From positions 203,418-267,417 of the forward strand of contig JAIBCL010000009.1 of NCBI GenBank assembly GCA_019694165.1: a DNA stretch of 64,000 nt. The letters run 5' to 3'. This stretch comes from Verrucomicrobiaceae bacterium (GTDB lineage: Bacteria > Verrucomicrobiota > Verrucomicrobiia > Verrucomicrobiales > Verrucomicrobiaceae). Positions 10,022 through 17,800 of the stretch are shown here, one piece after another (within the stretch, counting starts at the first letter, position 1; each line of letters opens with the position of its first letter). The notes under the pieces are model-generated. The model did no database searches, had not been told where the DNA came from, and was given only the letters and a program-made list of their open reading frames with translations. The translations under genes and the position numbers were made by a program.

Positions 10022-10354
10022 GCCCTGTCATGTGCGGCACGCAAGTAACGCGTGCTTGTTCACCCGGGCTTCCGGGGCGCGGGCTGGAACCGGGTTTTGC
10101 GAGCTTGCAGCAGGGCGGCAAGAGGGGGCGGTGATGGCGGGCGCTGGAGACTTCATGTCCGGCCAGTCACCCAGCAGGAACCATGCGCATTGCGGCGGAA
10201 AATCTTGGAGCACGCCCAAGGCGATCCAAATACCGATTGCCTGACATCTGTCCGACATAGACGCGCCAGTTCCGTGGGCGACTGTTTGGGGCAGTTGAAG
10301 CCGCGGCGCTGTCGGCTATGATCGCGCGCCTTGAATCCCGCCTCCGAATTCACC
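10022..10354. other. Intergenic region between divergent glgP and sulfatase genes
   Basis: About 330 bases without a convincing gene. It must hold the leftward promoter of glgP and the rightward promoter of the sulfatase. I see a fair sigma-70-like pair only for the sulfatase side (listed separately). No RNA gene, riboswitch or long inverted repeat is visible. Confidence 0.5.
10295..10322 (+). promoter_or_regulatory. Candidate sigma-70-like promoter for the first sulfatase
   Basis: TTGAAG at 10295-10300 and TATGAT at 10317-10322 are separated by 16 bases. They match the consensus at 4 and 5 of 6 positions. Transcription would begin near 10329, about 25 bases before the ATG at 10355. The call is by pattern only. 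Confidence 0.35.
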
Positions 10355-11920
10355 ATGTCTGCCGGTCGTTTGCTCCTCCTCATCGCCATGCTCTGCGGCC
10401 AGCTCGTCGCCGCGGCACCGCCGAATTTTGTAATCATTCTCGCCGACGACCTCGGCTGGGGTGATTTGCATGCGAACAATCCCGAGCACTCGAAGATCGC
10501 GACCCCGAACATGGATCGCATCGCGGCGGAGGGGATGCGCTTCACGGACGGGCATTCGAGTTCAGGCTGCTGCTCGCCCTCGCGCTACACCTTGCTCACC
10601 GGGCGCTATCATTGGCGCACGACGTTGCAGTCAGGCATCGTCGGCGTGTGGGGCAAGCCGCTCATCGCGCCTGATCGCCTGACGATTGCCTCGCTCGCGA
10701 AGCAACACGGCTACGCGACGGCTTGCATCGGCAAATGGCATCTCGGTCGCGAGTGGCCGATCACCGACGATCAGCGGGCGCACTTCACGGGCTTCGGGGG
10801 CAAGTCGGGTGGCGGTGGCAAAGTGGAGACAGGGATCACCGACGCGCATCGTGCGACCTGGAAGACAGTGTTTTCTCAACGCATTCCCGGCGGACCGACG
10901 GAGCGCGGCTTCGACGAATACTTCGGCACCGACGTGCCGAACTGGCCGCCGTATTGCTTCATCGAAAATGACCGCACTGTCGGCATCCCGAGCGAACTGC
11001 TGCCTGCTGACAAGCTCGTGAAGAATCAAGCCAGCCTGCAAGGTCCCGCGCTGCCGGATTGGCAACTGGAGAAGATCTTGCCCGCTCTCGGTGATCGCGC
11101 CGTGGGTTTTATCGAGAAGCAATCAAGATCACGGAAGCCCTTCCTGCTCTACCTGCCGCTCACCGCGCCGCATACGCCGCTCGCCGTCGAGGGCGACTGG
11201 CGCGGCAAGAGCAAGCTGAGCAGCGACTACGCCGACTTCGTGATCGAGACCGATGCCATCGTGGGTCGCGTGATGGATGCGGTGCGTGCCAGCGGTACGG
11301 GCGATGACACGTTCGTGCTCTTCACCAGCGACAACGGCTGCGCAGCCTACATCGGCGTGAAGGAACTCGAAGCGCAGGGTCACTTCCCAAGCGGACCGCT
11401 GCGCGACTACAAGACGAGCGTGTATGAAGGCGGTCATCGCGAACCGTTCATCGTGCGCTGGCCGCGCTTGGTGAAACCCGGCGCCGTGTGCAAGCAGCTC
11501 GTGCTGCAAGCCGATCTCATCGCGACGATGGCCGAAATCTTCGGTGACAAGCTGCCCGACAGTGCCGGCGAAGACAGCTTCAGCATGATGCCGCTGCTCA
11601 AAGGCGAAGACCGCCCCATCCGCTCGCATTCGGTCAACACCGCCTGTGGCGGCACACCGAGCCTGCGGGAGGGAGCGTGGAAGCTCGTCCTTGCCGCCGA
11701 CAAGGTGACAAACACTCCGGTCCAACTCTACAACCTTGCCGACGATCTCGGTGAATCCGTCAACGTCGCCGCCGCCAACGACGAGCGAGTGAAGTCCATG
11801 CAGGCCACGTTCGAAAAGATCATCCGCAACGGACGCAGCACGCCTGGCAAGCCGCAGAAAAACGACATGAAGGTGGTGCGATATCCGAAGGAGGCGGCCG
11901 GGAAGGGGAGGGAAAAGTGA
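10355..11920 (+). CDS. Secreted sulfatase (arylsulfatase family)
   Basis: 521 residues from ATG 10355; an upstream in-frame TTG is less likely because the ATG directly begins a clean signal peptide (MSAGRLLLLIAMLCGQLVAAA). Metal-binding ADDLGWGD (Asp31, Asp32) and the sulfatase signature CSPSRYTLLTGR (Cys73, expected to be converted to formylglycine) are intact, as are GKWHLG and a late TSDNG metal site. It hydrolyses sulfate esters in the periplasm or outside, probably on algal or animal polysaccharides. A formylglycine-generating enzyme is needed and is not in the window. It stands alone, with no neighbouring glycoside hydrolase. Confidence 0.9.
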   Translation: MSAGRLLLLIAMLCGQLVAAAPPNFVIILADDLGWGDLHANNPEHSKIATPNMDRIAAEGMRFTDGHSSSGCCSPSRYTLLTGRYHWRTTLQSGIVGVWGKPLIAPDRLTIASLAKQHGYATACIGKWHLGREWPITDDQRAHFTGFGGKSGGGGKVETGITDAHRATWKTVFSQRIPGGPTERGFDEYFGTDVPNWPPYCFIENDRTVGIPSELLPADKLVKNQASLQGPALPDWQLEKILPALGDRAVGFIEKQSRSRKPFLLYLPLTAPHTPLAVEGDWRGKSKLSSDYADFVIETDAIVGRVMDAVRASGTGDDTFVLFTSDNGCAAYIGVKELEAQGHFPSGPLRDYKTSVYEGGHREPFIVRWPRLVKPGAVCKQLVLQADLIATMAEIFGDKLPDSAGEDSFSMMPLLKGEDRPIRSHSVNTACGGTPSLREGAWKLVLAADKVTNTPVQLYNLADDLGESVNVAAANDERVKSMQATFEKIIRNGRSTPGKPQKNDMKVVRYPKEAAGKGREK

Positions 11921-11942
11921 ATCGGGCAATGCGGAGATCACA

Positions 11943-12104
11943 GTGCGCACCGCGCATCATGAGATGGCGTATCGCACGCGGTGGTGTGTGCCGGAACTGA
12001 CCTGGCTGCGAGGTGAGCTGGAGGGACATTCGCGGGTGAACTCCATGCTCGCGCTGTGCCTTGCCGATCTCGGCGCCGTGGTCGCGCAGCAGATCATTGC
12101 GTGA
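11943..12104 (+). CDS. Small unrecognised ORF, possibly a gene remnant
   Basis: A 53-codon frame from GTG 11943 to TGA 12104 lies in the gap between the sulfatase and the convergent S41 protease. The product (VRTAHHEMAYRTRWCVPELT onward) ends in a hydrophobic helix (LALCLADLGAVVAQQIIA). I recognise no family and see no ribosome binding site. It could be the 3' remnant of a decayed gene or chance. Confidence 0.2.
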   Translation: MRTAHHEMAYRTRWCVPELTWLRGELEGHSRVNSMLALCLADLGAVVAQQIIA

Positions 12105-12107
12105 GCA

Positions 12108-13385
12108 TCAGCGCTCGTCCGGATAATCCACCACGTCTTCGGGAAAGCCCTTTCGCAGCAGCTCCACCGCGCGCTTGATCAGCGTGTCCTCCTTCTTGAG
12201 CAAATCCTCCGCCTTCACCGGCACGGTCTCGTGCGGACTCACGCCGATGCCCTCGATGCCCCGGCCCTTGTTGAATCGCCCCATGTTCGTGCGCGTGGAG
12301 AATCGGATGCGGAGCATGCCGCTCGGGGTGCTGATCTCCGACTTCTGCGACGAAGTGCCGGCCGTCGGTGCGTCGCCGATGAGGTAGGCGCGGCCGTCTT
12401 CCTTGAACATGCCTGCAATGGTCTCGCCCGCACTTCGCACGCCGGCATCGACGATCAGCACCATCGGTCCGGTGAACGCGTGATCGCCTGCGCCTTCGTA
12501 ATAGCCCCATTGTTTCCCCTTGGCGAGGAAACGGCCGAACACTGCCGCGTGATCGCAACCGCCGCCGCCGTTCGCACGCATGTCGAGGATCAGCCCAGGC
12601 GCGTCACCGATCTCCGGCAGCATCTTGTCGAGCTGCGCCGGCAAGTCACCAGGCACATCGCGCAGGTGGATGTAAGCCATGCCTTCGCTGGTTTTGCCGT
12701 AGCTCTGACGTCCGACGAACTTCAAATCGCCCGGCGGGAAGATCGGCCCGACAGGCACTTGATTCGGCCCGCCGTTGCGTACGCGTTTGATGGACTTCAT
12801 CGCGCCGGTCTCGTCCTTGATCTCGAACGTCACCGGCGTGCCCTCCCAGTCGCCGAGGCCCCAGTGACACGCCGCATACGATGCCTGGTGTGGCGTGGAG
12901 AAGCTGCTGCCGCGTTGCTCCATCGTCACCACCGCCCTGTCGAGCCATTGATGCACGGGCGTGCCGTCGATCCTGAGCACTTCCTGTCCGGCCTTGATGC
13001 CGGCATCGGCGGCGTCTTTGAACGCGGCGCGTACGAGCACCTTGCCTCCGCTCGTCACCAGATGCACGCGCGGTCCGGTGAAGCGGCGGCCCTTTGAGCC
13101 GTCGTCAGGCTTCACCTTCGATTGCACGATGCCGGCATGGCCGTCGTGGAGCTGCGAGAGCAGGCGCGACACCAGCTTGTAGTGCTCCGTGTCGGTCGTC
13201 ACCGAGCCCGCCGCCTTCGTGAACTCCGTACGCACCGCATCCCAGTCCACTCCTTTTTGTTTCAACAGGGCGCCCGCCTGCTTTTGAAACTCCGTCAGCA
13301 GAAAGTCGATGTCCCGCGCATAGGGCGGCGCGTCCTGCGCGCAAAGAGACACAGCGGTGACAAAAGACAAAAGCAACGTACGCAT
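12108..13385 (-). CDS. Secreted S41-family (C-terminal processing type) peptidase
   Basis: 425 residues from ATG 13385, chosen because GGGGGAG sits five bases upstream. A GTG at 13391 forms a GTGA overlap with the preceding stop and could also be used. Signal peptide at residues 1-17, a PDZ-like region at about 103-200 (AGIKAGQEVLRIDG), then the protease core: LILDMRANGGGG, the nucleophile region GVRSAGETIAG (Ser318) and a downstream TSSQKSE that can supply the lysine (about 348). It acts on envelope or extracellular proteins. It is the last gene of an operon with BlaI, an M56 sensor protease and a small secreted protein, so it may be induced by the signal that those sense. Confidence 0.85.
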   Translation of the reverse strand: MRTLLLSFVTAVSLCAQDAPPYARDIDFLLTEFQKQAGALLKQKGVDWDAVRTEFTKAAGSVTTDTEHYKLVSRLLSQLHDGHAGIVQSKVKPDDGSKGRRFTGPRVHLVTSGGKVLVRAAFKDAADAGIKAGQEVLRIDGTPVHQWLDRAVVTMEQRGSSFSTPHQASYAACHWGLGDWEGTPVTFEIKDETGAMKSIKRVRNGGPNQVPVGPIFPPGDLKFVGRQSYGKTSEGMAYIHLRDVPGDLPAQLDKMLPEIGDAPGLILDMRANGGGGCDHAAVFGRFLAKGKQWGYYEGAGDHAFTGPMVLIVDAGVRSAGETIAGMFKEDGRAYLIGDAPTAGTSSQKSEISTPSGMLRIRFSTRTNMGRFNKGRGIEGIGVSPHETVPVKAEDLLKKEDTLIKRAVELLRKGFPEDVVDYPDER

Positions 13386-13387
13386 GA

Positions 13388-13936
13388 TCACTCCCCCGTG
13401 ACGATTTCGATGATCAAGCGGCCGCTGTGGTCATTGCAGAGCGCGAACTTCGTCTTCAACTCGCCGAGCAGCTTGTCCGCCTCCTCCGTCCTGCCGGACG
13501 ACTTCAAAGTGTCCCACAGGTACAGCCGCGCCAGCCCGCCGACCTGCGCGCCGTTGAGGTAGTAGCAGCCGCCGTGCTTCTCGATGCACTCGCGCAGCAG
13601 TTTCTCGCGCTCGTCGCCGTTGCTCTTCTGCGCGAGGTAGAGCGTCGCGCAGCCGACGCGGTTGCCCTTCGTCCATTTCTTCAGGAAGGTCTCCAGCGCC
13701 GTTTTCGCATCGGCCTCGCGATAGCGCGCGGACGCCGTCTGGTAGTCGTCCTCCAGTTCGCGGAACTGCCGTGCGTTGAAGAGCTTCGCATCGCGCGCCA
13801 TTGCCTCCTTGGCGGCGCGGTCGTTGTCCCGCAGCGCCTTCTCGCGCTTCGCGGGGGTGGGCTTCGGCGGGCCTTTGTCGGCTGCGTGGAGGGGAACGGC
13901 GGCGAGTGCGATGAGGAGGACGCTCAGGAAGTGCAT
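13388..13936 (-). CDS. Secreted protein homologous to the C-terminal domain of the neighbouring M56 sensor
   Basis: 182 residues from ATG 13936, where a signal peptide begins (MHFLSVLLIALAAVPLHAA). The mature part is helical and charged. It clearly resembles residues about 375-505 of the upstream M56 protein: both show an (R)E(I/L)E..YQ.A segment, NR.GCA.LYLA-type (NRTGCAVLLLA / NRVGCATLYLA), a helix with I.EHG..Y.L.G..VGG.ARL, and a final GR..(E/D)A helix. No catalytic motif is seen. It may be a soluble partner or competitor of the sensor domain, possibly helical-repeat in fold. The stop overlaps a GTG before the S41 gene. I do not recognise a named family. Confidence 0.7.
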   Translation of the reverse strand: MHFLSVLLIALAAVPLHAADKGPPKPTPAKREKALRDNDRAAKEAMARDAKLFNARQFRELEDDYQTASARYREADAKTALETFLKKWTKGNRVGCATLYLAQKSNGDEREKLLRECIEKHGGCYYLNGAQVGGLARLYLWDTLKSSGRTEEADKLLGELKTKFALCNDHSGRLIIEIVTGE

Positions 13937-13956
13937 GGTGTGCGGGTGGGGTTGAG

Positions 13957-13997
13957 TTGAGTGGGAAAACGCGATCTCTTTGAGTGGGAAAACGCGA
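13957..13997. repeat. 19-bp direct repeat, two copies with 22-bp period
   Basis: TTGAGTGGGAAAACGCGAT occurs at 13957-13975 and again at 13979-13997, separated by three bases. It fills the short gap between the M56 gene and the secreted-protein gene on the minus strand. It could be a simple duplication, a regulator site or a processing element. Confidence 0.7.
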
Positions 13998-14000
13998 TGT

Positions 14001-15533
14001 CTATCTGGCAGCCGGAGATTTGCCCAGGATGTCCACAAGCGGCACCGCGCCGAAGTCGAGCTCGCCTGCGTAGTCCCGGCGGATTTCGTCGCGCCAGCGC
14101 CGCGCATCGGCGTCTCGGCCGGCAGTCTCTGCATCCTGTGCCAGCATCAGGCGCGCGACGCCTCCGACATTGGTGCCGTCGAGGAAATACGCATCGCCAT
14201 GCTCCTTGATGGCGCGTTGAAGCAGGTCCGTCCGCCCGGCTCCTGTCTTCAAGCGCGCGAGCAGCAGCACCGCGCAGCCGGTGCGGTTAGCGGCGGGATA
14301 TTTTTCCATCAAGGGTTGGAATGCCGCCGCCATTTCATCGGTGACGGCGGCCTGCTTCGCGGACTGATACATGCCTTCGATCTCACGGAGCTGCTCCGCA
14401 GTGAAGCGCCTTTGATCTGCTTCCACTCGACCATGGGAGCGCTGCACCGCCTTCTCGCGCAGCGCATCGAGCCGCGACTTCGCCTTCAACTTTGCCTCCA
14501 GCTCCGCCACGCGCTTCTCCAGTTCCGCGACCCGCGACTCCTGCGCATGACCAGGCCTCAGGCTCGGCAGCACAAGTGCTGCTCCGATCACCACCAGCAG
14601 CCGTTGCCAGCGCGCACCGCACGCGCGCGCGGGTTCGCTCGCCAGAGCGCATATGCGATGTTTCGCCTCGCGGCCCGCGCGGCCCATCCCGAGTCCCGCG
14701 ATCGCGACTCGCGGTCTGCCGTGCGTCCACTCGATGAGCGAGACAAAACCCCGCGCGCACACCTGCCGTGACGCGCCCGACCAGCGCAACGCCTCCTCGT
14801 CACAGGCGCGCTCGCGCAGCCGTGCCGACTGAGCCGATGCAAGCCACACCGCCGGATGAAAAAACAGCGCGACGCGCAACAGCGTCTCAGTCCACTGCCA
14901 GAGGACGTCGCGCGCCCTCACATGTGCCAGCTCGTGCGCCAGCACCCAGCGCAGTTGCTCGCGGTCCAGTCGTCCGGTCAGTCCCTCCGGCAGCAGCAAC
15001 ACGGGCCGCCACCAGCCTGCGAGTGCCGGGGAATGCAGTCGCGACGATGTGCGGACCGCGACTCCCTCACAGCCCATCCGGCGCGCGAGCATCGCCAGCT
15101 CGCCCGCCTCATCCCCAGTCCCGGTTCTCGACTCCCGGATCAAAAGGCGCGTCCGCCACCAAAGCCAGCCCACCCGCGCGGTGCCAAGCAAAACGCCACC
15201 GAACCAGGCGAGCATGAGCCATGATCCGGGCTGCATCTGGTCGCGCTGCGGCAGGTCGATGACCGCAACCGGCTCCATCGTTGCGGCGCGGACAGCCGCC
15301 GGCTCGGGATCCATGGTCGGGCTTGCCGTGCTTGCCTGTCGAAGCAACGGCACCGCCACAGGCAAAGACACGACGCACTTCACCAGCACCAGCGCAAACA
15401 GCGCGGCACCAGCCCGGGGGGCGAGACGACTGCCGGCCAGTTTCCACAGTACCGAGACGACGAACCACGCGATGCAGCCGTCGATCAGGCTGGTTTGGAC
15501 CCACGCCATCCAGTCTGTCGCGACGGCATTCAT
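14001..15533 (-). CDS. BlaR1/MecR1-type M56 membrane metallopeptidase sensor with unusual C-terminal domain
   Basis: 510 residues. Hydrophobic helices lie near 12-30, 41-65 and 104-126; the zinc protease motif HELAH is at 200-204, with a downstream acidic ACDEEA (about 243-248) for the third ligand. Another helix follows near 300, then a heptad-type coiled coil (RVAELEKRVAELEAKLKAK). Instead of a penicillin-binding domain, residues about 375-505 form a helical domain shared with the next gene. In the known BlaR1 mechanism the protease is activated by a signal and leads to cleavage of the BlaI repressor. Here the overlapping blaI-type gene (ATGA at 15530-15533) supports that. The inducing signal is unknown and probably not a beta-lactam. 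Confidence 0.85.
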   Translation of the reverse strand: MNAVATDWMAWVQTSLIDGCIAWFVVSVLWKLAGSRLAPRAGAALFALVLVKCVVSLPVAVPLLRQASTASPTMDPEPAAVRAATMEPVAVIDLPQRDQMQPGSWLMLAWFGGVLLGTARVGWLWWRTRLLIRESRTGTGDEAGELAMLARRMGCEGVAVRTSSRLHSPALAGWWRPVLLLPEGLTGRLDREQLRWVLAHELAHVRARDVLWQWTETLLRVALFFHPAVWLASAQSARLRERACDEEALRWSGASRQVCARGFVSLIEWTHGRPRVAIAGLGMGRAGREAKHRICALASEPARACGARWQRLLVVIGAALVLPSLRPGHAQESRVAELEKRVAELEAKLKAKSRLDALREKAVQRSHGRVEADQRRFTAEQLREIEGMYQSAKQAAVTDEMAAAFQPLMEKYPAANRTGCAVLLLARLKTGAGRTDLLQRAIKEHGDAYFLDGTNVGGVARLMLAQDAETAGRDADARRWRDEIRRDYAGELDFGAVPLVDILGKSPAAR

Positions 15534-15937
15534 GGTATCCGATCTCCTTTCCGCGCGGACTTCTCGGCTTCATCGATCACGCGTCGCAGCTCGGCGATGT
15601 CGCCGGCGGAGAATTTGGACTGTTTGATCATGTAGGCGAGCAGCGGTCCGTGGTGATCTCCGAGCACCTTGTCCAGCAGATGGTCGGCCGCATGGCGGAG
15701 CGACTGCAGCACGCTGGTCCTAGGCTTGTAGAGAAAGCTGTTGCCCACGCGAGTGGCCGTCAGCCGGCCTTTCTCGACGAGCAGGGCGAGGTAGGTCTTC
15801 ACCGTCGTCGGCGCCCAGCCGAAGCGTCCGCCCGCGATCTCGTACACATCCCGCGCCGCGCAGGACTTCAGTTCCCAGACGATCTGCATGATCTTCCATT
15901 CGTTCGGTGTCAGGCTGGTGTTCGAGTCCTTCGGCAT
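15530..15937 (-). CDS. BlaI/MecI/CopY-family transcriptional repressor
   Basis: 135 residues from ATG 15937. A winged-helix DNA-binding domain (LTPNEWKIMQIVWELKSC, then APTTVKTYLALLVEKGRL with the recognition helix) is followed by a helical dimerisation tail. Family members bind palindromes as dimers and are inactivated by proteolysis through a BlaR1/MecR1 partner, which is the next gene in a 4-base overlap. A perfect 6+6 palindrome lies 21 bases upstream of the start and is the likely autoregulatory operator. It probably controls the whole four-gene operon down to the S41 protease. Confidence 0.9.
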   Translation of the reverse strand: MPKDSNTSLTPNEWKIMQIVWELKSCAARDVYEIAGGRFGWAPTTVKTYLALLVEKGRLTATRVGNSFLYKPRTSVLQSLRHAADHLLDKVLGDHHGPLLAYMIKQSKFSAGDIAELRRVIDEAEKSARKGDRIP

Positions 15938-15957
15938 GGCGGTGATTTTGGCTGAAT

Positions 15958-15973
15958 GACTAATGTTTTAGTC
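15958..15973. promoter_or_regulatory. Palindromic operator, likely for the BlaI-type repressor
   Basis: GACTAATGTTTTAGTC is a perfect inverted repeat with 6-base arms and a 4-base centre, just upstream of the repressor gene. On the minus strand it contains TTGACT, which could serve as the -35 element, so binding would block transcription. The ACTA/TAGT core resembles operators known for this regulator family. Confidence 0.65.
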
Positions 15974-16060
15974 AAAATGGGTCGTCGGTGTCGAGAACTT
16001 TTTTTTCGAGACGGCCCGATCCAGACGATGGCGGGGCTTTGGCGGGGAGCTGCGCGAGGC

Positions 16061-16861
16061 TTACCGCGCGCCGCCGGGTGTCGGATCGGCGTCGGGAATC
16101 CGCTGGGCGGACGGGATGTCGAGTTGTTCCTCGGCAAGCTTCAAGTAATGGATCAGACCCGGCGTGCGGTAGCCCATGCCGTAGTTCCGCCGCAACACTT
16201 CGAGCGCGGTGCGCAGCGAGGCGGGATCGCCGGCCTTTACGAGCTGGTAGGCACCGAGGCGTTCATAGACCTGAAGCGCGCCATTCTTGTGGCCGCGCAG
16301 GTAGCACTCGCCGGCTTTCTTCGGGTCGAGTTCCACCCACCGGTCGTGGAGTGGATCGAGTCCCCGCCGCTCGTAGATCGCCCCGAGTGTGACCCAGAGC
16401 TGCGGATCGTCAGGCAGGAACTTCAGCCCTTCGTCGAGGATTTCGATGCCGCGCTGCACATGGTCGCGGGCGAGCTGGCGGCGGATGGCGGGGCGCAGCT
16501 TGTCATCGAAGAGGTACCCTGATGCCGCGTTGTAGGCCATGTGCCAGGATCCTTCCACCCAATAGGTGGCATAGCCTGGCTGCAGGCGCGTGGTGAGCTG
16601 GAAGAGGCTGTCCACCTTGGCCCAGTCAATGTTCTCGAATGCGGTGAACGCCTGGAGATACGTGATGCTGGCGACGAGCGAGCGCAGGCCGCCAAGCGAG
16701 GCGGCGAAACCCATCTGCCCGAGGCCCTCGCGCAGGCCGAGATCGACCGGCCTGCTCAACATGCCGCTGGTGCGCAGGGAGAGCGTGACTGCCTCGTCCG
16801 CGGGGCGCGAGACGAGGCCGACGATGACGAGGAGGGACAGGGCCTGGAGTTTTCGCTTCAT
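16061..16861 (-). CDS. Membrane-anchored or secreted TPR-like protein of an ABC exporter operon
   Basis: 266 residues. An N-terminal hydrophobic stretch (LQALSLLVIVGLVS) may be a signal or anchor. The rest consists of helical pairs with TPR-like spacing: LQPGYATYWVEGSWHMAYNA, a helix with GIEILDEGLKFLPDDPQLW, ELDPKKAGECYLRGHKNGAL, and a later helix with LRTALEVLRRNYG. The end is Pro/Arg rich. It begins six bases after the permease stop, so it is co-transcribed with the transporter. It probably scaffolds or couples the transporter to envelope partners; no enzymatic motif is seen. Confidence 0.65.
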   Translation of the reverse strand: MKRKLQALSLLVIVGLVSRPADEAVTLSLRTSGMLSRPVDLGLREGLGQMGFAASLGGLRSLVASITYLQAFTAFENIDWAKVDSLFQLTTRLQPGYATYWVEGSWHMAYNAASGYLFDDKLRPAIRRQLARDHVQRGIEILDEGLKFLPDDPQLWVTLGAIYERRGLDPLHDRWVELDPKKAGECYLRGHKNGALQVYERLGAYQLVKAGDPASLRTALEVLRRNYGMGYRTPGLIHYLKLAEEQLDIPSAQRIPDADPTPGGAR

Positions 16862-16867
16862 CAGCAG

Positions 16868-17800
16868 TTACAGCTCCTTTTCGACGAAAACCAAGTGCGC
16901 CACCGCCACGTAGCCGACGACGTAGAGCAATGCCATGAAGGTCATGTGCAGCAAGTCCGCGCCCGAGGGCTGGGCGCCTTTGATGATGTTTTCCACGATG
17001 TCGAACACGCCCAGATCGGGGCAGATGATGGCAAGGGCGCTGCTGGCCGCCTTCTCGCCGACGGCGGAGAAGCCGTGAAAGAAATACTCACGCAGCATCT
17101 GCTGTCCGTGGCCGACGATGGCGAGGCAGAAGGTGGTGACGATGGTGAAGAGCGTCGTGCTGGCAAAGCACGAGATGAGCAGCGCCAGCGCCGAGACGAC
17201 AGCCGCCTTCAGGAAGATGGCGAGCACGCCGGCGTGCAGCGCCCAGGTGAGGCCCTGCTTCGCGACGGCGGCGGTTTGCGCGGCGATGTTCTCGGGCGTG
17301 GCCTTGTTCTCGTGCTCGAGGGAGTGGATGGCGGCATCCAGCACCATGTTCTGTCGCATCCAGAGCACGGCGCTGAGCACGGCGTCCATCACGAAGAGGC
17401 CGCCGCCGATGAGCAGCAGCACGCCGAGCAGCTTTCCGATGAGATACTCCACGCGAGGGACCGGCTTCGACAGAATGGTGTAAAGCGTGCGATCTTCGAG
17501 ATCCCTCGGCAGCAGCAGCGCGGTGGAGACGATGGCGATGACGATGGCAAAGATCTGCAGAGCGCCAAAGGACACGTCCTTGAGGAGCTTGAGCTGCTGC
17601 TCGGGATTCATCACCGGAAAGACAAAGCCCGCCGCGACCACGACAGCGGCGAACACCAGCAGGAAGACGAGTATCTTCATGCGGACGAGCTGCGTGACCG
17701 TCGCCGTCGCGAGCGTCCACACGCGCGAGGGCGAAAAGGCCACGAACCTGGAGGCGGCGGGCGGCCGTGTCGGTGATGGTGCTGTAGCTTCGCCGTTCAT
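16868..17800 (-). CDS. ABC-2-type transporter permease
   Basis: 310 residues with about six hydrophobic helices, beginning RMKILVFLLVFAAVVVAAG, then QIFAIVIAIVSTALLLP, LGVLLLIGGGLFVMDAVLSA, AIFLKAAVVSALALLIS, LFTIVTTFCLAIVG and a final MTFMALLYVVGYVAVAHLV. The cytoplasmic motif DLEDRTLYTILSKPVPRVEY between helices 2 and 3 is typical of ABC-2 permeases of the NosY/GldF type. Its ATG overlaps the stop of the ATPase gene (ATGA at 17797-17800). The substrate is not evident; these systems often export or maintain envelope components. Confidence 0.85.
   Translation of the reverse strand: MNGEATAPSPTRPPAASRFVAFSPSRVWTLATATVTQLVRMKILVFLLVFAAVVVAAGFVFPVMNPEQQLKLLKDVSFGALQIFAIVIAIVSTALLLPRDLEDRTLYTILSKPVPRVEYLIGKLLGVLLLIGGGLFVMDAVLSAVLWMRQNMVLDAAIHSLEHENKATPENIAAQTAAVAKQGLTWALHAGVLAIFLKAAVVSALALLISCFASTTLFTIVTTFCLAIVGHGQQMLREYFFHGFSAVGEKAASSALAIICPDLGVFDIVENIIKGAQPSGADLLHMTFMALLYVVGYVAVAHLVFVEKEL

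Noticed and set aside
8591..10048. Plus-strand ORF of 485 codons
   Set aside because: Antisense shadow of glycogen phosphorylase, His/Arg/Val rich, no domain.
16541..17776. Plus-strand ORF of 411 codons
   Set aside because: Spans the junction of the TPR and permease genes on the other strand and is extremely Glu/Asp/His rich, as expected of an antisense frame.
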